Source of the DNA: Bacillota bacterium
Lineage (GTDB): Bacteria; Bacillota; Ch66; Ch109
Assembly (NCBI GenBank): GCA_013178275.1
Contig: JABLWZ010000007.1
Span: 98,350-162,349, forward strand
Reading direction: 5' to 3'
Length of the DNA stretch: 64,000 bases
The notes beneath the pieces were generated by a model. It ran no database searches. It saw only the letters and a program-made list of their open reading frames with translations, and was not told where the DNA came from. Of the stretch, positions 61,281-64,000 are shown one piece after another. Made by a program: the position numbers and the translations under genes. Position 1 is the first letter of the stretch. The number at the start of each line of letters is the position of its first letter.

Positions 61281-61970
61281 CTAAAGCCGGTACCGCAGGT
61301 TCAGCCGGGGCCGCTCCGGCCTGATGATGTAAGCCGGCTTCTCCACGTCGAACAGCCGCCCCAGCGGCCCCTGTGGGTCTATCGCCGTCCGCAGGTCGCG
61401 GTAGGGGACTTCGAACTCGGGCAGCCCGTAAGCGTAAGGGGTGTACTCGTAGATCTGGAAGAAAACCATGATTGCCCGGCCGGTCAGGTAGTACTCCTGG
61501 TCCGGTCCGATGGACACGAACTCCTTCAGCAGCGGCACCTCCTTTTCCTCCATCTCCTGCCTCACGATGGAGTTTATCCGCCGCTTATAATCGCTCCCCG
61601 GCAGGAACAGCTCTCCCAGCCGGTAGACCTTTTCCGTGAGCAGGTCGAAGGTCAGCGCCCGCACCACGTCCATCGGGTGCGCCGCCCCCTCGTGGTAGAA
61701 ATACACCTCGAACCTGATGGAGAGCACCCCGTTCTCGTTCACCGTCACCCGGTAGCTCCCGTCCACATTCGTCCGCTCCGGCTCATCCCCCTGCGCCTCC
61801 CGGATCATCCGGTCCACCAGCGCGCTTACCTGCCAGTTCACCTCCCGCTCCACCTCGGGGTCGGGCAGCCCCTCCACCCGTGGGTACTTGAAGCTGACCC
61901 GCTCCAGCCGGATCTCCTCCTCCACGACAACGGCCACCACCCCGGTCTGTTCTATCGCCGTAAGCTCCAT
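61281..61970 (-). CDS. DUF3298/RsiV-like protein
   Basis: 229 residues from ATG at 61970, eight bases after GGAGG. No signal peptide is visible at this start. The N-terminal part has alternating strands (LERVSFKYPRVEGLPDPEVE, REVNWQVSALVDRMIREA), the core is YRVTVNENGVLSIRFEVYFY and YHEGAAHPMDVVRALTFDLL, the DUF3298 signature shared with RsiV and PdaC, and it ends with YTPYAYGLPEFEVPYRDL. Related domains bind lysozyme or peptidoglycan outside the cell; here a cytoplasmic or non-classical location is implied. Alone, with its own terminator. Confidence 0.8.
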   Translation of the reverse strand: MELTAIEQTGVVAVVVEEEIRLERVSFKYPRVEGLPDPEVEREVNWQVSALVDRMIREAQGDEPERTNVDGSYRVTVNENGVLSIRFEVYFYHEGAAHPMDVVRALTFDLLTEKVYRLGELFLPGSDYKRRINSIVRQEMEEKEVPLLKEFVSIGPDQEYYLTGRAIMVFFQIYEYTPYAYGLPEFEVPYRDLRTAIDPQGPLGRLFDVEKPAYIIRPERPRLNLRYRL

Positions 61971-62094
61971 CCCCGCCACCTCCATAAAGTAACCCCTAAA
62001 GAAACAAAATCACCCCAAACCGGCACACTCCTCCCCGGTTTAGGGTATTCAGATACTAGTTAAGAGGTTCGAGGGAAAAAGCTAAATTAACCAT

Positions 62095-62808
62095 TTAAAC
62101 TGACAAGGGCATCGCATCCCAGGTTTTGCCTAACAAAAGCCGACCCGATTTCTTTTTATTTACTCCACCCCATTGTTTAAAGTAAAAAGGTACACCTTGA
62201 TTCTCACATTCTTCTTTAATAGATAAAACCCATTCCTCTTTCATCACTCTTGCGCCAAATCCGCTCTCCCCTCCCACAATAGCCCAATCAATTCCTTCAA
62301 AATCTATATTCGTAACCTCACCAATCAGAGGTTCAAAAGAAACAAAGTGTACTTTTGCAGGGACCATCTTAAGATATTCAATTCTATCAATATATTTTGA
62401 ACTCTCGACCGTGACCCCTTGCCAAATGTTCGGGGTCCAATTTAAATGTACGGCTAATTCTGCTAGCCTTTCGTGCCGTTTGGTTAATATTTGAAACGTA
62501 TGCCGGGATGCTTCATTCATAACATCAAATACTTTTTTAATAAATTCTAGAGGTATATCTTTATGAAATAAATCTGACATTGAGTTTACAAAAACAAGTG
62601 ACGGCTTTTTCCACTTTAACGGGTCATGAAGACAATATTCATGAAGCGTAACGTTAAATCCATTAGAATACTTTTGATTTCCCATAAGTTTTAACCGGTT
62701 AGCTAGCGTATAGGCATAACAGTTCCTGCATCCATCAGATATTTTGGTACATCCAGTAACAGGATTCCATGTATTCTCTGTCCATTCAATTTTAGTTTTT
62801 GCAGCCAT
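62095..62808 (-). CDS. Three-Cys-motif protein (DUF5131, phage Gp37/Gp68-like)
   Basis: 237 residues. IEWTENTWNPVTGCTKISDG then CRNCYA contains the three cysteines (C-x6-C-x2-C) that name the family and resemble radical-SAM cluster ligands; FQILTKRHERLAEL, NIWQGVTVES, VHFVSFEPLIGEV and WAIVGGESGFGARVM are the other family blocks. Function is unknown; an RNA- or protein-modifying Fe-S enzyme is suspected. Its partner gene lies 15 bp upstream. AT-rich codon use, unlike the high-GC genes around, points to transfer. Confidence 0.9.
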   Translation of the reverse strand: MAAKTKIEWTENTWNPVTGCTKISDGCRNCYAYTLANRLKLMGNQKYSNGFNVTLHEYCLHDPLKWKKPSLVFVNSMSDLFHKDIPLEFIKKVFDVMNEASRHTFQILTKRHERLAELAVHLNWTPNIWQGVTVESSKYIDRIEYLKMVPAKVHFVSFEPLIGEVTNIDFEGIDWAIVGGESGFGARVMKEEWVLSIKEECENQGVPFYFKQWGGVNKKKSGRLLLGKTWDAMPLSV

Positions 62809-62823
62809 TTTATTGAGCCTTTC

Positions 62824-63648
62824 TTATAATAATTCTGTATGAGTTAATATATGGTCTGCAGCTTTTAAAGACAATTTTATTGCAGTTTTTGAATCATTGC
62901 TTATAGCAAAACATAAAAGGAAAAGTGGCGACCTATTCAATGGGTTTCTTAGGACTAATGATTTCTCTGATACAGCGGGAAAAACCATTTTTAGCCTTTG
63001 TATAACAAATTTCTTGATTCCATCTATTGAAATCCTTTCTATTTCTTGCTCTCCAAAAAGTGCTAATTGAGGTGATTCGTAATAAATCTCTTTTTCCCAT
63101 TCCGTTGTTCCTAATAAGTCATTAATTTTTGACTTGTTCTTTTTAGGTATATTACCACGTTTCTGTAGTACCCTATTTAAAGCCGAAAGAGGAAACAGGT
63201 ACCACACATCGAATGCTTTAGTTTTTGCAATTGCCTCTAAAGAAGCCCATTTAAGGTCCATTGCATATGGATCTAAGAAAATTACTCCACGCCAACGATT
63301 TTTGTACCATGATACTGAATAAATTGTTTCAAGTAATTCATTACAATCACCAGGTATTATCGATATATCTTTATCAAACCTTTTATTTTTAATTGCCTCG
63401 CTTAACTTTCTGGCGTAATTATTGTCATTCTCAATGAAGATATATTTATCAAAAGGATAATCAATTGCTCTAAGAGCTGAGCCAGGTATATTGCCGAATC
63501 CTCTAACATCTATATCGCCACTTCCAGCAAAAGCATCAATATAGCACAATTTAAATTTTTGGTTCTTTAAGGCATTGGTATAGAATGCTAAATATTTTCC
63601 TATTATATCAAGTTTTAATAATGTCCATGTTCCGCCAAACGACTGCAT
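62824..63648 (-). CDS. tcmP: Three-Cys-motif partner protein TcmP
   Basis: 274 residues. Blocks TWTLLKLDIIGKYLAFYTNA, LCYIDAFAGSGDIDVRG, YIFIENDNNYARKLSEAI and RGVIFLDPYAMDLKW fit TcmP. The D-x-F-A-G-S-G and D-P-Y motifs look like the S-adenosylmethionine and catalytic motifs of amino-methyltransferases. It is the known partner of the three-Cys protein, and both genes appear together in prophages and defence-type islands. ATG at 63648, weak ribosome site. AT-rich, likely horizontally acquired. Confidence 0.88.
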   Translation of the reverse strand: MQSFGGTWTLLKLDIIGKYLAFYTNALKNQKFKLCYIDAFAGSGDIDVRGFGNIPGSALRAIDYPFDKYIFIENDNNYARKLSEAIKNKRFDKDISIIPGDCNELLETIYSVSWYKNRWRGVIFLDPYAMDLKWASLEAIAKTKAFDVWYLFPLSALNRVLQKRGNIPKKNKSKINDLLGTTEWEKEIYYESPQLALFGEQEIERISIDGIKKFVIQRLKMVFPAVSEKSLVLRNPLNRSPLFLLCFAISNDSKTAIKLSLKAADHILTHTELL

Positions 63649-63865
63649 GTAAAATCCTACCCTATATTGTTTTTGTATTCGAACAGGTGTTCATGGTATT
63701 TATTCTATATATATTCTAGTTCTCCTTTATTTTTTCTGGCTCTTTTATACTTTTTTATCCACAGCGGCGCACCTCACCTTTGCTCTTACTTTCCCTAATA
63801 TTTTCCGTTATCTTTAAAATTCTGCGTTTATCACAGTATCTCGCTTTGACTCAATGGTCGATCTC
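63649..63865. other. AT-rich region upstream of tcmP
   Basis: No gene seen. It must hold the tcmP promoter; no pair of good boxes stands out. Base composition is AT-rich like tcmP itself. Confidence 0.5.
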
Positions 63866-63867
63866 TG

Positions 63868-64000
63868 GACGAAGGGGCTGTCGCACTAACAGCCATAAGA
63901 AAAGAACAAAAGACGGTGACTGGCAGTGCCAGAAGCCGTCTTTTGCCGTAAAATATAGTCGATGAAAACAAACATTTTACGGCCAGATTATACATCAACC
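63868..64000 (+). mobile_element. Probable left end of an insertion sequence, IS1182-like (partial)
   Basis: GGGGCTGTCGCACTAA near 63873 resembles the terminal inverted repeats of IS1182-type elements. Inside it are a long stem AAAAGACGG/CCGTCTTTT (about 63908-63943) and GCCGTAAAAT / ATTTTACGGC (63946-63985). ATG at 63962 opens a frame (MKTNILRPDYTST) to the window edge that could start a transposase, though no ribosome site precedes it. The rest is outside the window. Confidence 0.4.

Overview
The window looks like chromosome of a moderately GC-rich, endospore-forming, Gram-positive anaerobe of the class Clostridia, most likely a Desulfotomaculum/Pelotomaculum-type relative. The evidence is a Spo0F-like regulator, RNA polymerase delta subunit, strong GGAGG ribosome sites with many TTG/GTG starts, S-layer-homology proteins, cobalamin riboswitches, anaerobic cobalamin genes, and the order pyrG ... 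spo0F-fba-fsa-glpX-rho. Genus is inference only. No rRNA, tRNA or CRISPR was found.

Layout. 1-6.7 kb (minus): two cobalamin-riboswitch units. The first drives an exported cobaltochelatase (cbiK), a BtuFCD-type corrinoid importer whose binding protein carries an S-layer-like tail, and cbiL, which runs off the left edge. The second precedes a decayed B12-binding-domain gene and cobO. 6.7-18.7 kb (minus): housekeeping genes: LysM/M23 peptidase, EFR1-type ferredoxin, rho, glpX, fsa, fba, a zinc-ribbon protein, spo0F, a YIP1-type membrane protein, sppA, alr and a FemAB-like transferase. 18.7-26.3 kb: an AT-richer accessory stretch of small membrane proteins, a HEAT-repeat protein, a YcxB-like protein, a copper-amine-oxidase-like surface protein and an Xre unit with twin operators; it holds two copies of a structured repeat. 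26.3-31.7 kb (minus): a trehalose operon (otsA, otsB, GH65 phosphorylase, beta-phosphoglucomutase) able both to make trehalose and to return it to glucose 6-phosphate. 32-35.2 kb: isoprenylcysteine-methyltransferase-like protein, FAD glycerol-3-phosphate-dehydrogenase-like protein, exported esterase. 35.2-39.2 kb (plus): a TetR/ABC-2 drug-export cassette flanked by the 5' end and the 3' end of the same structured repeat. 39.2-48.2 kb (minus): GNAT remnant, Lrp, QueG-like Fe-S protein, PadR with enoyl-CoA hydratase, deaminase, pyrG, metallo-hydrolase, rpoE, argS. 48.2-60.4 kb (minus): a cell-surface operon with a giant 13-repeat IPT/TIG protein, two SLH proteins and an M1 peptidase. 60.4-61.2 kb: a third full copy of the structured repeat plus an array of hairpins. 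61.3-64 kb: RsiV/DUF3298-like protein, an AT-rich pair (three-Cys-motif protein and TcmP) and probably the left end of an insertion sequence.

The most unusual thing seen is a family of about 170-265 bp elements (20.4, 22.9 and 60.8 kb, with partial copies at 35.3 and 39.0 kb) that share a 10-bp closing stem, a long-range helix and an inner helix. Paired arms differ between copies but keep pairing, which is compensatory change expected of a functional RNA. No transposase, HNH nuclease or reverse transcriptase lies beside them. An OMEGA/HEARO-like mobile RNA is one hypothesis; I cannot test it here.
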